From NCBI GenBank assembly GCA_052033935.1, contig JBPOJE010000066.1, positions 1 through 54,507 on the forward strand: 54,507 nucleotides of DNA. Reading direction: 5' to 3'. Both the position numbers and the translations under genes were made by a program. How positions within the stretch are numbered: position 1 is the stretch's first letter; every line of letters begins with the position of its first letter. The notes below the pieces were generated by a model. That model was not told the origin of the DNA. It was given only the letters and a program-made list of their open reading frames with translations, and did no database searches. Source of the stretch: JAGVUD01 sp052033935 (lineage in GTDB: Bacteria > Armatimonadota > UBA5829 > DSUL01). Of this stretch, positions 1-9,139 are shown piece after piece.

Positions 1-92
1 CAACTCCTGGAAATACTCTATGTCCTTCTCAAGCGAAGGACACTCTATGACGAGGGTTACCATATGCGGATGAAGGCGCTGCATGGCAGGGG

Positions 93-440
93 TTGCAGCG
101 AAAGTTTGACATAGAGAGGCCGAAGGGGATTCTGCCCGGCGACGAAGACAAGACTCCGCATCCGTGGGCGGACTTCTCGGCGCGGTTCGGCGGCAAGGAC
201 AGCTTCGACGGGGCGGCGATCTTCCAGCATCCGGACAACCCTTACTTTCCCGACGGATGGTGCCTGCGGCAGTACGGGTATCTGAGCCCATCGTTCACGA
301 ACAACGCCCCGGACTACACGATTGAGGAATCGGAGCCGCTGACGTTGAAGTATCGTATGTTTGTGCATCGAGGGAGGTCGGGAAGAAGCGAGCTTGCGCG
401 GATGGCGGCTGAATACAGAGACGGAGAGGCGAAACGATGA
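93..440 (+). pseudogene. C-terminal part of a DUF6807 (PmoA-like) protein, 5' end missing or frameshifted
   Basis: The readable part is about 115 residues and matches my memory of the end of the DUF6807 family, often labelled PmoA family and common beside Gfo/Idh/MocA genes in sugar-catabolic clusters. Landmarks are a W-x-D-Y/F-S stretch (PWADFSARFGG), an AIFQHPDNP block corresponding to the usual AI(F)DHPxNPRxP, and a final YRMFVHRG. Its frame is closed upstream by a TGA at 48-50, and the only start is a TTG at 93, so either the gene was broken or a base was lost near the GGGG run at 90. Family members are usually more than 250 residues. The stop overlaps the next start (ATGA, 437-440), showing that the two were co-translated. 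The function of DUF6807 is not settled; it is not methane monooxygenase. Confidence 0.55.
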
Positions 441-1672
441 CTGACAGCGAGATGACACGAAGAGAGTTTCTGGGAACGACAGCTAAAGGCGCGGCGGCGG
501 CCGCCGCCCTGACGGTTGTGCCTGCCCGCGCGTTCGGCGCGAACGAGCGCATCAGTGTGGGAATCATTGGCGCGGGAGGGCGCGGAGCGTTCTTGATGAA
601 CCAGGTCCACGGCCTTGAAACCAAGCTGAACGTGCGCGTAGGCGCGATCTGCGACACCTGGAGCCCGCGCCGCGAAGAGATGGCCGCGAAGGCGAAGGAA
701 TGGAACGGGGAAGATTGCCCCGCTTTCGCCGACTACGAAGACCTGCTCGCGCGCAAGGACATTGACGCCGTCATTATCGCCCCTCCCGATTTCGCGCACG
801 CCCGTGTTCTTGCCGACGCGGTTGAAGCCGACAAAGACGCGTACGTAGAGAAGCCGTTCGCGACGGAGATGGAAGACGCGAACATGGCCTACGACGCGGT
901 CAAGAAGTCAGGGCGCGTCGTGCAGGTGGGCACGCAAAGACGCAGCGAGGGCGCGTGGGGGGCAGCTTCGAAGCTGATTCAGCGCGGCGTTCTGGGGAAG
1001 ATCACGCGCATAGAGATAGCCTGGAATGACGCAGGCCCGCGCTGGATGCGCCCGTACGACGATGTGAAGGAAGAGGACGTCGCGTGGCGGCGCTTCCTGA
1101 TGGACAAGAAGTATCGCAAGTTCGACCCGAAGCAGTACCGGCTGTGGCAGTTCTACCGGGACTTCACCAACGGGCCGATTGCACTGCTGGGGGTGCACTT
1201 CTTCGACGTGGTCTCGTGGTTCATGGAGGATCCCTACCCCACGTCTGCCGTCGCGAACGGGGGGCACTACATCTGGGACGACGGCCGTGAGCATGAGGAC
1301 ACCGTGACCGCGGTGATCGAGTACCCGAAAGGGTTCATGTGCGAATACACGACCATGCTCGGCAACGCGAGCTCGCTGGGCACGCGCATCTACGGCATGA
1401 ACGGCACGTTCAGCGATGAGTCGTGGACGATCACCGGCGCTGGCGGCGCGAAGGCTTCAGCCGTCAAGGAAGAGATCAAGATCAAGCCGGAGACGGGCCG
1501 GGCAGGACACATGGAGAACTGGATCAACTGCATGCGGTCGCGAAAGCGCTGCAACGCCCCGGTCGAAGCCGGGCACCAGCACGCTGTCGCCAACATCCTC
1601 GCCTACAAAGCCCTTGTCACAGGCCGCAAGCTGAAGTATCTTCCCGACAAGCGCAAGATCGTCACGGCCTGA
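437..1672 (+). CDS. Tat-signal Gfo/Idh/MocA family oxidoreductase
   Basis: A 411-residue NAD(P)-dependent sugar or cyclitol dehydrogenase-like protein. Residues 7-35 form a twin-arginine signal (TRREFLGTTAKG followed by an Ala-rich core and a PARAFGA end). The Rossmann motif VGIIGAGGRG lies near residue 41, a family-typical AYVEKPFA (Lys of the EKP motif) near 137, and the C-terminal alpha/beta domain follows with HFFDVVSWFM and EHEDTVTAVIEYP. Tat-exported members like this are frequent in Planctomycetes-type sugar-degrading bacteria and may carry their cofactor through the membrane folded. It is translationally coupled to the DUF6807 fragment by ATGA. It ends 9 bases from the convergent heparinase-like gene. 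The substrate cannot be read from sequence. Confidence 0.9.
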   Translation: MTDSEMTRREFLGTTAKGAAAAAALTVVPARAFGANERISVGIIGAGGRGAFLMNQVHGLETKLNVRVGAICDTWSPRREEMAAKAKEWNGEDCPAFADYEDLLARKDIDAVIIAPPDFAHARVLADAVEADKDAYVEKPFATEMEDANMAYDAVKKSGRVVQVGTQRRSEGAWGAASKLIQRGVLGKITRIEIAWNDAGPRWMRPYDDVKEEDVAWRRFLMDKKYRKFDPKQYRLWQFYRDFTNGPIALLGVHFFDVVSWFMEDPYPTSAVANGGHYIWDDGREHEDTVTAVIEYPKGFMCEYTTMLGNASSLGTRIYGMNGTFSDESWTITGAGGAKASAVKEEIKIKPETGRAGHMENWINCMRSRKRCNAPVEAGHQHAVANILAYKALVTGRKLKYLPDKRKIVTA

Positions 1673-1681
1673 CAGTCGAAC

Positions 1682-4600
1682 TCAAAATACAGCGCGCGGG
1701 GTTATCGTCCTTGCGGCCGTCGGAGACAGGCTGACGCCCGGGGCGATGTCGGCGATGTACACATACGAGCGGCCGCCGTCATTTCCCTCGCCGAACAAGG
1801 GCCCGCGCGCCGGGTCTATGCTGAATGTGTTTGCGGCCCCGTCGTGTTCGGTGATCGTTGCGGTGTGCACGAGATTCCCACTGACGGCAGTCATTCCGGG
1901 AAATCGCTTCGCGGCAAAATGATTGTACACGCCCCCCGTGCGCTCTTTTGAGACTATCTTGCCGGAGGCGGCATCCCACGAAGCATGGAAGCGGCCGGTG
2001 AGAAGCGGCGTATCGCCGAAGCTGATTTCGACTTCGCCGTTGTCGAGGGTCCTTGCCGAGCGCAGTGTATAGGAAGCCGAATGGCCTCTGTTGCGTGCGA
2101 CAGCAACCAGGCCGTTCTTCGGAACCCGCACCCGGCCGTCCGGACGCGCGACCCGGGCAGTTCCGGCGCGGTAGTCCACGGAGGACACAGTCCACTCCGG
2201 CGCTGGCTCGCAGGTGAGTGTCTGTAAGCCGGGCTGTTCGACGCGGCCCACGCCGATGAGGTGGGCCTTGCGCAGTTTGCCGCCACTCGTGAGGAGCGCC
2301 GCGAAGCGCGCGCTGGACCGGGCGCCGTCTTCGAACGTGACATCCTCGCCGCTGAGGTTGACGAGTATCCGCCACTCAGCGCCCGAAGTGAGGCGGACCA
2401 CCGCCCCACCCGCCTTCGGATGGCTAGCGGTGAGGCGCGTCACTTTCGCGACACGCGATGGCATGTCCCCCGTTTCAACGATCCCGAGAAACAGGCTGCT
2501 CAAATCCTGGCCATTGCGGCGCAGCAGAATGTAGGGCATCGAGTTGGGATAGGCCCCTGTGATAGGGGGCTGGGTATCGGCGACAATCACTTCGTCGAAG
2601 GCCAGGCGCGGAAACCAGGCGTCCATGTCCAACCCGTTGTCGCCGCACCATGCGAAGTGCGTCACATCCCGCGGCTGATACCATGTGGGGGACTTGAAAT
2701 ACTGATACCCGCTGGCGGCGCGGCCCTCGCCTGGGTCGCCGCCAAACTCGACATCCTCGCCCGCAAGGGTGCCGGTTGTCTGCGAGCGCACGCGGCGGAG
2801 ATCCGGCGAGAACTCTCCGTACGGCAGCCCATGGAAGATGTAGTCATGCATGGAACCGCCCTCGACAACGAAGGCATCTATCAGAAGCGCGGACTTCTCG
2901 CCGGTATCGAGCAGCGCGAGCGACCTGCGGTAGTCCTTCGCGGCTCCTTTCCACATCGCGGCCGCCTCGGCCTCAGCGAACTTCAGGCCGTCGAGATCGG
3001 CGAAGGCCGTGAGATAGCCCGTGGTTCGCTCGGGCTGCGCCTTCCCGTCAATCATCACACAGTAGTGCGAAGGCGTGTTCTTGACCCACCAGTTCGCCAT
3101 CGGCCCCCAGTGAGAGGGGTAGCCGAGCTCCGTCAGGACATCGCGGCTGTCCCGATGATACGCCATGGTGAGGCGGTCGAGATGGCCGTGGCTCGCGCCC
3201 GGACAGCCATAGTACATTGTCGCAGAATGCTTGTGGCCGCCGTCGTCGAGTTCGAGGATGGACAGCCCGTAGCCGCCCATGTCACGGGTGAACGGCGCAT
3301 CCGGAAAACGGTCGCGCTTTGCGAGCTTACGCAGCTCGTCGCGACTGGGAACCGCGCGCGCGAACAAATCGGGCGTTCGGTTCATCTTCAGCAGCATTTT
3401 GGCGCTGTAAGGGTCCTGAAAATGCTGTACACCGAACTCGAACAGGCTCGGGCTCATCAGACGCGGGGACCCCAGTATACCACCCCCGTGGTCACCGATG
3501 CGTGGGCAGAGCGTGTCCAGAACGCGCATCTCCGAGGGGCCCCGGGCGATACGGAGCCAGCGACGGCCGTTGACGATGTCCACCCCCAGCCGCGCAAGAT
3601 TGTCCGCGGCCTGAACCATCCGATTGTTCCAGATGGACGAGTAGGAAGGCGAACTCTCGCCGCCAATCCCGTCACGGTCCATCCCGTTGTAGAGCGTGAA
3701 CTCGAGGTCGCCCGGCCCGGTCAGAATCCAGTCCACCATCTGCGCGGTGGTGGCACCGCGGGATGGGTCGGTGTTGTTAATGCACAGCGCGAGGGTCGAG
3801 AGGCTTCCAAGCTCGAACTTGTTGCCCCAGATCTTCTTGTCGAAGATGTCCTGAACAGCCACCTGCAGGATGTTCTTTTCGATGGCGGCGGCGACATCCC
3901 CAACGCCGCGGGACGCCGCGAAGCTCTTGAGCGATTCGTCGGAAGCCAGCGTTGCGAAGATGGCATCGTACGCGAGACCGAAGGTCGTGACGGTGGAGTT
4001 CTCCCAGATGTAATCGAGAATGCGCCCGTTGATTCCCGCCGGGTAGCGCCCGTTGTGATACGCCTGCTCAGCGTACTTCATATGCGGATAGACCTGGCTA
4101 ATGCGCGCCAGCGCCACGCCGGTCTTGTGCGCATAGCGCTCGTCGCCGGTCGCCAGCCAGGCGCGGTAGCAGGCGCTGACGCCATCAATGATCGTGCGCC
4201 GCCAGTGCTCCCAGAACGTATAGTGCGCCACGAACCAGTAGCGCTTGCCGTCGGCATCCACCCACCCGCCGCCGTCATCCACGTATTTCGCAGTGGTGTC
4301 GAGCTTCTCTTTGCGCCCGGACTTCAGGTAGGCGGCGAAGTCGTTGCTCGGATACACCTCGCCGCCGACCGGGCACTTCACCTTGAACGGCTGGTCTGGC
4401 GACATGATCCACGGGTATTGGCCGCCCTTCTTGAACACCGCGGCGCCGTGAACGGGGCAGCCCACTCCGAAGTTGACATTCAGCGCGCGCGGGAGATCGG
4501 CATCGGGGATCATCTCCCAGATCTCCTCGTCCGAGCGGCCGGCAATCAGCTCTGCTTTCGCAATCGTCTGCTCCAGCGTTTTGGCGTATTCGGGCTGTTT

Positions 4601-4720
4601 AGCGCGCTCACGGATGGCAGCGACATGCTCGGCGGTGAAGTAGTCGCCTCCTGTTTTCGCGGCAGGCGCGGCGGCGGCAAGCGCAAGCAGGCCTATAGCA
4701 AACAGTACGTGCTGAACCAA
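1682..4720 (-). CDS. Secreted heparinase II/III-like protein
   Basis: A 1012-residue protein starting at a TTG (4720-4718) with a good GGAG six bases upstream, which lies across the end of the preceding gene. Residues 1-20 are a signal peptide (FAIGLLALAAAAPAAK). An N-terminal GCPVHG / KCPVGGEVYPSNDF segment is followed by an alpha/alpha toroid (roughly 60-420). A beta-sheet heparinase II/III-like domain then carries the motifs HSATMYYGCPG, SHGHLDRLT and NTPSHYCVMIDG, where His and Tyr would serve in the lyase active site. A further beta-rich C-terminal part (about 700-1012) is less clear. The family includes lyases for uronic-acid-containing polysaccharides such as heparin and alginate; the true substrate is unknown. 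It is transcribed with the GH42-like gene upstream, three bases apart. Confidence 0.82.
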   Translation of the reverse strand: MVQHVLFAIGLLALAAAAPAAKTGGDYFTAEHVAAIRERAKQPEYAKTLEQTIAKAELIAGRSDEEIWEMIPDADLPRALNVNFGVGCPVHGAAVFKKGGQYPWIMSPDQPFKVKCPVGGEVYPSNDFAAYLKSGRKEKLDTTAKYVDDGGGWVDADGKRYWFVAHYTFWEHWRRTIIDGVSACYRAWLATGDERYAHKTGVALARISQVYPHMKYAEQAYHNGRYPAGINGRILDYIWENSTVTTFGLAYDAIFATLASDESLKSFAASRGVGDVAAAIEKNILQVAVQDIFDKKIWGNKFELGSLSTLALCINNTDPSRGATTAQMVDWILTGPGDLEFTLYNGMDRDGIGGESSPSYSSIWNNRMVQAADNLARLGVDIVNGRRWLRIARGPSEMRVLDTLCPRIGDHGGGILGSPRLMSPSLFEFGVQHFQDPYSAKMLLKMNRTPDLFARAVPSRDELRKLAKRDRFPDAPFTRDMGGYGLSILELDDGGHKHSATMYYGCPGASHGHLDRLTMAYHRDSRDVLTELGYPSHWGPMANWWVKNTPSHYCVMIDGKAQPERTTGYLTAFADLDGLKFAEAEAAAMWKGAAKDYRRSLALLDTGEKSALLIDAFVVEGGSMHDYIFHGLPYGEFSPDLRRVRSQTTGTLAGEDVEFGGDPGEGRAASGYQYFKSPTWYQPRDVTHFAWCGDNGLDMDAWFPRLAFDEVIVADTQPPITGAYPNSMPYILLRRNGQDLSSLFLGIVETGDMPSRVAKVTRLTASHPKAGGAVVRLTSGAEWRILVNLSGEDVTFEDGARSSARFAALLTSGGKLRKAHLIGVGRVEQPGLQTLTCEPAPEWTVSSVDYRAGTARVARPDGRVRVPKNGLVAVARNRGHSASYTLRSARTLDNGEVEISFGDTPLLTGRFHASWDAASGKIVSKERTGGVYNHFAAKRFPGMTAVSGNLVHTATITEHDGAANTFSIDPARGPLFGEGNDGGRSYVYIADIAPGVSLSPTAARTITPRAVF

Positions 4721-4723
4721 CGA

Positions 4724-6910
4724 TTACTCCTTCGTCTGAACCAGGCAGAAATGCCCGTCGAACAGATCGCCCGCGAGGCTGTATCCGTCCACAGGCTTAA
4801 GCGGCGGAATAATGTGCGGCACGCCCTTCTCGTCGAAGACCTTGCAGGTGCCCAACGCACCGGGAAGGTCAACCGAACCGGTCCAGTCCGAGGGCGACTC
4901 GACGAACAGGACCGACTTCCTGCCGTCGCCAAGGCGTGACCAGTTCGGCCCGGGCGGCGTTGTGGCCGGATAAACCTCACGCAGGCTGAGCGCCTCCCAT
5001 ATCAGCCCGGCATCCATCATCGTGCGTCCCGGCAACAGAAGCTGCGCGCCCACATACACAACGCGTCCTTTGCCCATGCCCATGCGCATTGCCACCGGCT
5101 CGCCGGTAAGATCGAGCGTCCCGAGCACGGTCGGGCCAACCGGCGGCTCCGGTCCGGGAATGAGCGACAGCGCCGCGAGCTCTTTCTGCTCGCGATTGTG
5201 GAAGCTCCAGCGGCCAGCGGCGGATGTTGTACTGAACGAAGTGGCGGCCGGCACCTCGCGCTGGCGGATGCGCATCCATTCGGGCGGCCCGTCCATCAGC
5301 TTGTCGCACAGCAGCACACCCCCGCCTTCCACCCAATCCTGCAATCGCTTCGACTGGAGGAACGCCGCGTCAAGGCCGGCATCACCGCAGATTATAAGCA
5401 CCCGATACGAATCGAGCGACAGACCCTTTGCGGGACTTGCGGCCGGGGGAGCCAGATAGCAGGACGGATCAAGATCGTCGGAAAGGAGCAGATGCGCGCG
5501 GGCGGGGCTCTGTGCGAGCACCCTGAGGATGAAGTCCAGACGCGCCTGATACGCGTCCGTTTCGGAGGCTCGCGCGGCGAAAGCGTTGGCTGGAACAACC
5601 ACCGCAACATGCGGCGGGAGAGACGGAGAGGACAGCGAGAACTGCTTGATCATCCGGCCCGCTTCAACCGCCCCCCACCCGCCCGGCAGGATGCCGCCGC
5701 TCGAATCGCGGATCCCCCAGGGGAAATCCTTGCTGTTCTCGTTCCAGGCGTACATTGTCTGCACGAACGCGCCGTGAAACTGCTGGTCGAGCAGCATCTT
5801 GAGGGTGTTGGCCTTGCCTCTAGGCCCGGTCGCGGTGGCGGAAAAGTTAGTTTCGGCAAGGACGATGGGCTTTCGGAAGGCCATTGCGGCGGCCTTCATC
5901 CCGTATGTGCTGCCATAGGCGTCGCACCCCAGAATGTCCATTTCGAGCCGGACGGGCGACGGGGCGAACGCCCACGTGGGGGCCGAAGCATCCAGAGCGT
6001 TGTAGAGCACAAACTTGTGCCCGATCGGAATGAAGCGCGTGCGCTCCGCTTTCGCCTTGCGGTAGAGGTGGTTCCAGTAGCTGTTAAGGCTCACGCGGCG
6101 GAAGCGGAGCCAATCGTTCCACTGCGCGCCTTCCGTGCCAGGTGCGGGAATGGAAACGGCCGCGATGGAGGAGAAATCAGCCCCCCAGCGCTTGTTCCAG
6201 AAGCTGACATCCGGGTTGACGCTCTTCAACCAGTCGCGCCATGCGGCTAGCCCCCACTTTGAGCAGTCAAGCCACTTCGCGCCGAAGCCCTGCTCATTCG
6301 TGAGCCAGAAAGCGAGGATGTTGGGGTGGCGACTGAAATAGGCGACGGCTTTCGCCTGAAAGGCCGCCTGATCGTCAACGGCGGGCGAATACGGGCTGAA
6401 GGTCATGAACGATCCGTCGGCGGTCTTCCCTTCGGGATCCTTCATCTTCACATCGCCGTGCTTCGTGAACACCCAGCCCGGCGTGTAGTGCGGCGTCAGC
6501 AGCAGATGCACCCAGAGGCCCTCGGCCGCCGCCCACTTGATGAGCAGGTCGGTTCCGGCGGCGTTGAAGCTGAAGGTGTCCGGCGCAGGGTTCATCTGTT
6601 TCCAGCCGGCCTCGAGCCCCACACCGATGAAGCCGAGCCTGCGCATGCGGGCAAACTCGGCGCGCACACGCTTCTCATCGGCCGCCTTCACGTCCGTGAT
6701 ATGCCAAAACACGAACATCCCGCGGACGGGCTTGCCGTCAGCGAGAATCTCGGCCTCGTTGACGGACAGCACGGGAGTCTTGGCGAAGAGAGCTGGCGCT
6801 GCTGGCGGCGCGCAGGGTGCCGGGCAGGACAGCCACGTGAGCGCCGCGCAGGCGGCCACTACCGGCGAAACCACCCGGAGAACAGCAGTTCGGCGAAGGA
6901 ATCGTGTCAT
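4724..6910 (-). CDS. Secreted GH42-like beta-galactosidase family protein
   Basis: About 728 residues from the ATG at 6910; alternative starts are 6928 and TTG 6943. The N-terminus MTRFLRRTAVLRV plus a hydrophobic stretch ending TWLSCPAP is a signal peptide; the lipobox is not canonical. The TIM barrel (about 45-430) has FWLTNEQGFG, which supplies the presumed acid/base Glu, and PIVLAETNFS, which supplies the presumed nucleophile. A glutamine-amidotransferase-like trimerisation domain follows (about 450-620; HVAVVVPANAFA ... YRVLIICGDAG), as in GH42. GH42 enzymes hydrolyse beta-galactosides or related glycosides; distant members of this shape are often only called beta-galactosidase-like. It is first in an operon with the heparinase-like gene and divergent from the six-hairpin glycosidase, with start regions touching or overlapping. 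Confidence 0.75.
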   Translation of the reverse strand: MTRFLRRTAVLRVVSPVVAACAALTWLSCPAPCAPPAAPALFAKTPVLSVNEAEILADGKPVRGMFVFWHITDVKAADEKRVRAEFARMRRLGFIGVGLEAGWKQMNPAPDTFSFNAAGTDLLIKWAAAEGLWVHLLLTPHYTPGWVFTKHGDVKMKDPEGKTADGSFMTFSPYSPAVDDQAAFQAKAVAYFSRHPNILAFWLTNEQGFGAKWLDCSKWGLAAWRDWLKSVNPDVSFWNKRWGADFSSIAAVSIPAPGTEGAQWNDWLRFRRVSLNSYWNHLYRKAKAERTRFIPIGHKFVLYNALDASAPTWAFAPSPVRLEMDILGCDAYGSTYGMKAAAMAFRKPIVLAETNFSATATGPRGKANTLKMLLDQQFHGAFVQTMYAWNENSKDFPWGIRDSSGGILPGGWGAVEAGRMIKQFSLSSPSLPPHVAVVVPANAFAARASETDAYQARLDFILRVLAQSPARAHLLLSDDLDPSCYLAPPAASPAKGLSLDSYRVLIICGDAGLDAAFLQSKRLQDWVEGGGVLLCDKLMDGPPEWMRIRQREVPAATSFSTTSAAGRWSFHNREQKELAALSLIPGPEPPVGPTVLGTLDLTGEPVAMRMGMGKGRVVYVGAQLLLPGRTMMDAGLIWEALSLREVYPATTPPGPNWSRLGDGRKSVLFVESPSDWTGSVDLPGALGTCKVFDEKGVPHIIPPLKPVDGYSLAGDLFDGHFCLVQTKE

Positions 6911-9042
6911 TTCTGGCAAACTCATCATTCGTGATACACGCAACAGACTTCTCTACTTTACTTATACTCGCATCCGCTCTTGCCCTCTTGATTGTGCTCG
7001 CCGCTGAGGCGGTGGGAGGCGAAGACCGGCGCCGCGAGGGAGGCGGCTTCCCCATCGGCAACTTCGGAATCTGCGGGCAGATTACAGGCGGCGGGGCGTT
7101 TCTCTCGCGCATTATGGTCAACCCCAGCCGCGAAGGGCCATGGCTTGAGGAGCTTCCGGGAAGCAGGCTGCTGATCGAATGCGGCGGACAGACGCGGGCG
7201 ACGGACAAGTTCGCAAGCGTTCGCACAGAGCGGGCGTTCCCGTTCGCGTCGCTGGAGGTTGCGGACCCGAGCCTGCCAGGAGTTAGCGCACGCACCCGTT
7301 GCTTCTCGCCGGTCGCCCGTCAGGACGCGTTCCGAACATCTCTTCCGGTCATTCTGACGGAGATCACGCTGACGAGCGAACGCGATGAGGCGATGAACGT
7401 CTCGGTGGTATTCGAGATGGGAGCAGGGCACGCTCTGCTGGAGGGCACGGAGCGCGTGGCTGTGCTCTTCGCGGACGCCGATGAATCGGAACCGGGCGCC
7501 CCCGGCAACGGCTGGCGGGCGAGCGCGCGGGTTCACGTGCCTGCGCACGGTGCCCGGACGGTGCGATTCGTACTCGCTTACTACGACCCCGGCGGCTACT
7601 ACGCGGGTGAGCTTCGCGCGGCCAGCGAACTTGCTGCATACGCCCTGGCAGGGTGGCAGGAGCTTGAGGCAGCGACAGAGGAGTTCTCGCGCCTGCTGCC
7701 GTCGGTTGGGGATACGAAGCTGGACGAGTACCTCCGCTGGTATCTGCCCGCGGCAGTGTATCTGACACGCATCACGAAGCAGTTCGTCATCACGATGGGC
7801 TACCGCGAGCTCAACCAGCGGGACTCGTTCTGGACGAGCTGGGCGCATGTCGTGTTCTGGCCCGATCTCGAACGCAGAATGCTGGAGGAGACCGCCGGGC
7901 ACGTGCGCCCGGACGGGAAGGTCCCAACGACCATCCTGCCGATCATCGAGCGCGAAGACGACCTCGACATCAACTGCTACTTCATTCTTCGCCTCAAGCG
8001 CTATCACGATTTCACGCACGATGACGAGCTGGTCAGGAACATCTGGCCGGACGCAAAGCGCGCCATGGAGTGGCTGGCGGCGCGCGACACGGACGGCGAC
8101 GGTATGCTGGAGCAGGGCTCGTACTGGGCCGACTGGAAGGACGTTCCCGGCGTCGAGGGGCGCAGGCACGCACCGCACTTCGAGTTCGCCTGGCTTGCCG
8201 CGCTTCGGGCCGCGCGGGATATGGCCGCGGTTGCAGGCGATATGGAGTCATCGCTACGATACGAGGCGCTCGGCGCGAGAGCGGCGGAGGCGATCGGCGC
8301 GGACACGGACGATGGCGGCCTGTGGAACGGTGAGTTCTACACGACGCGCTGGCAGGACGGGCAGGTGGACGGGCATATTCAGCAAGACCAACTCATCGGG
8401 GCCGTCTTCGGGCTAATCCCACCCGAACGGCTGGAGCACATCTACGCCGCGCTGAACAGGGCGATGGCGCCCTGGGGCATCCGCGAGACGTGGCCGTACC
8501 GAGAGCCGTTCAACAACACTCCCGGGGACTATCACAACGGCGCGGTCTGGCCGTTTCTGAGCTTTATGGACGCGCTCGGGCGCTTCCGCGGCGGCTATCC
8601 GCGGGACGCTGAGGAACTGATGCGCCGCGTCGGCTATTGGGACCTTGAGGAGTTCGGCGACTACACCCCCCACGAGTATCTTATGGGCGAAACGGGCGAG
8701 AATTGCGGCCCGGTGATTCAGGGATGGAATGCCGACTACTTCGCCGCCCTCGTACAGGGAGCTCTGGGCGTTGAGGTTCTCAGCAGGGACTCCGTGCAAA
8801 TTGCGCCGCGCATTCCCGAGGACAGAGACCTACGCACGCCGATTGTGCTGCCGTGGGGAGTTCTGTGGTTGGAGGCCAGCGCAGGGACGATCACCTTGGC
8901 TTCGGAGTGCCGCCAGTCTATCGGCATCCGCTATGGCAAATGGAGCGGCAGCAACCCGGGCAAGGGCGCTGAGCAGGTTGGCGAGGGTTGGCTCACATGG
9001 AGCGAGACCGTTCTGGAGCCGGGCGGCACCTGGCGCCCCTGA
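6904..9042 (+). CDS. Six-hairpin glycosidase (GH116/GDE-like)
   Basis: Up to 712 residues from GTG 6904 (an AAGGA only three bases upstream makes this start doubtful) or from GTG 6931. Residues 18-35 are hydrophobic (LLILASALALLIVLAA), suggesting export or anchoring. The N-terminal beta domain begins with GGFPIGNFGICG, resembling the glucosylceramidase/GH116 N-domain. The catalytic (alpha/alpha)6 part (about 270-640) contains REDDLDINCYF, a DTDGDGMLEQ loop typical of these enzymes, NTPGDYHNGAVWPF, and GENCGPVIQGWN. The fold is shared by GH63, GH116, GH78 and glycogen-debranching C-domains, so specificity is open. The gene stands alone on this strand, between the divergent GH42-like operon and the convergent end of the EPS operon. 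Confidence 0.75.
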   Translation: MSFLANSSFVIHATDFSTLLILASALALLIVLAAEAVGGEDRRREGGGFPIGNFGICGQITGGGAFLSRIMVNPSREGPWLEELPGSRLLIECGGQTRATDKFASVRTERAFPFASLEVADPSLPGVSARTRCFSPVARQDAFRTSLPVILTEITLTSERDEAMNVSVVFEMGAGHALLEGTERVAVLFADADESEPGAPGNGWRASARVHVPAHGARTVRFVLAYYDPGGYYAGELRAASELAAYALAGWQELEAATEEFSRLLPSVGDTKLDEYLRWYLPAAVYLTRITKQFVITMGYRELNQRDSFWTSWAHVVFWPDLERRMLEETAGHVRPDGKVPTTILPIIEREDDLDINCYFILRLKRYHDFTHDDELVRNIWPDAKRAMEWLAARDTDGDGMLEQGSYWADWKDVPGVEGRRHAPHFEFAWLAALRAARDMAAVAGDMESSLRYEALGARAAEAIGADTDDGGLWNGEFYTTRWQDGQVDGHIQQDQLIGAVFGLIPPERLEHIYAALNRAMAPWGIRETWPYREPFNNTPGDYHNGAVWPFLSFMDALGRFRGGYPRDAEELMRRVGYWDLEEFGDYTPHEYLMGETGENCGPVIQGWNADYFAALVQGALGVEVLSRDSVQIAPRIPEDRDLRTPIVLPWGVLWLEASAGTITLASECRQSIGIRYGKWSGSNPGKGAEQVGEGWLTWSETVLEPGGTWRP

Positions 9043-9139
9043 CCATCAGAAAGGCGCCCCAGAACGGGGACAGGTCTAGTGTCTGGCGGGACAGCGAGAA
9101 TCGCGCGCCGGACTCCCGGACCAACGGCTCCGTACCGCG

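Noticed and set aside
2261..4939. An 892-codon open frame on the plus strand
   Set aside because: It is antisense to the heparinase-like gene and rich in Arg, Ala, Gly and His without any domain; a GC-content shadow.
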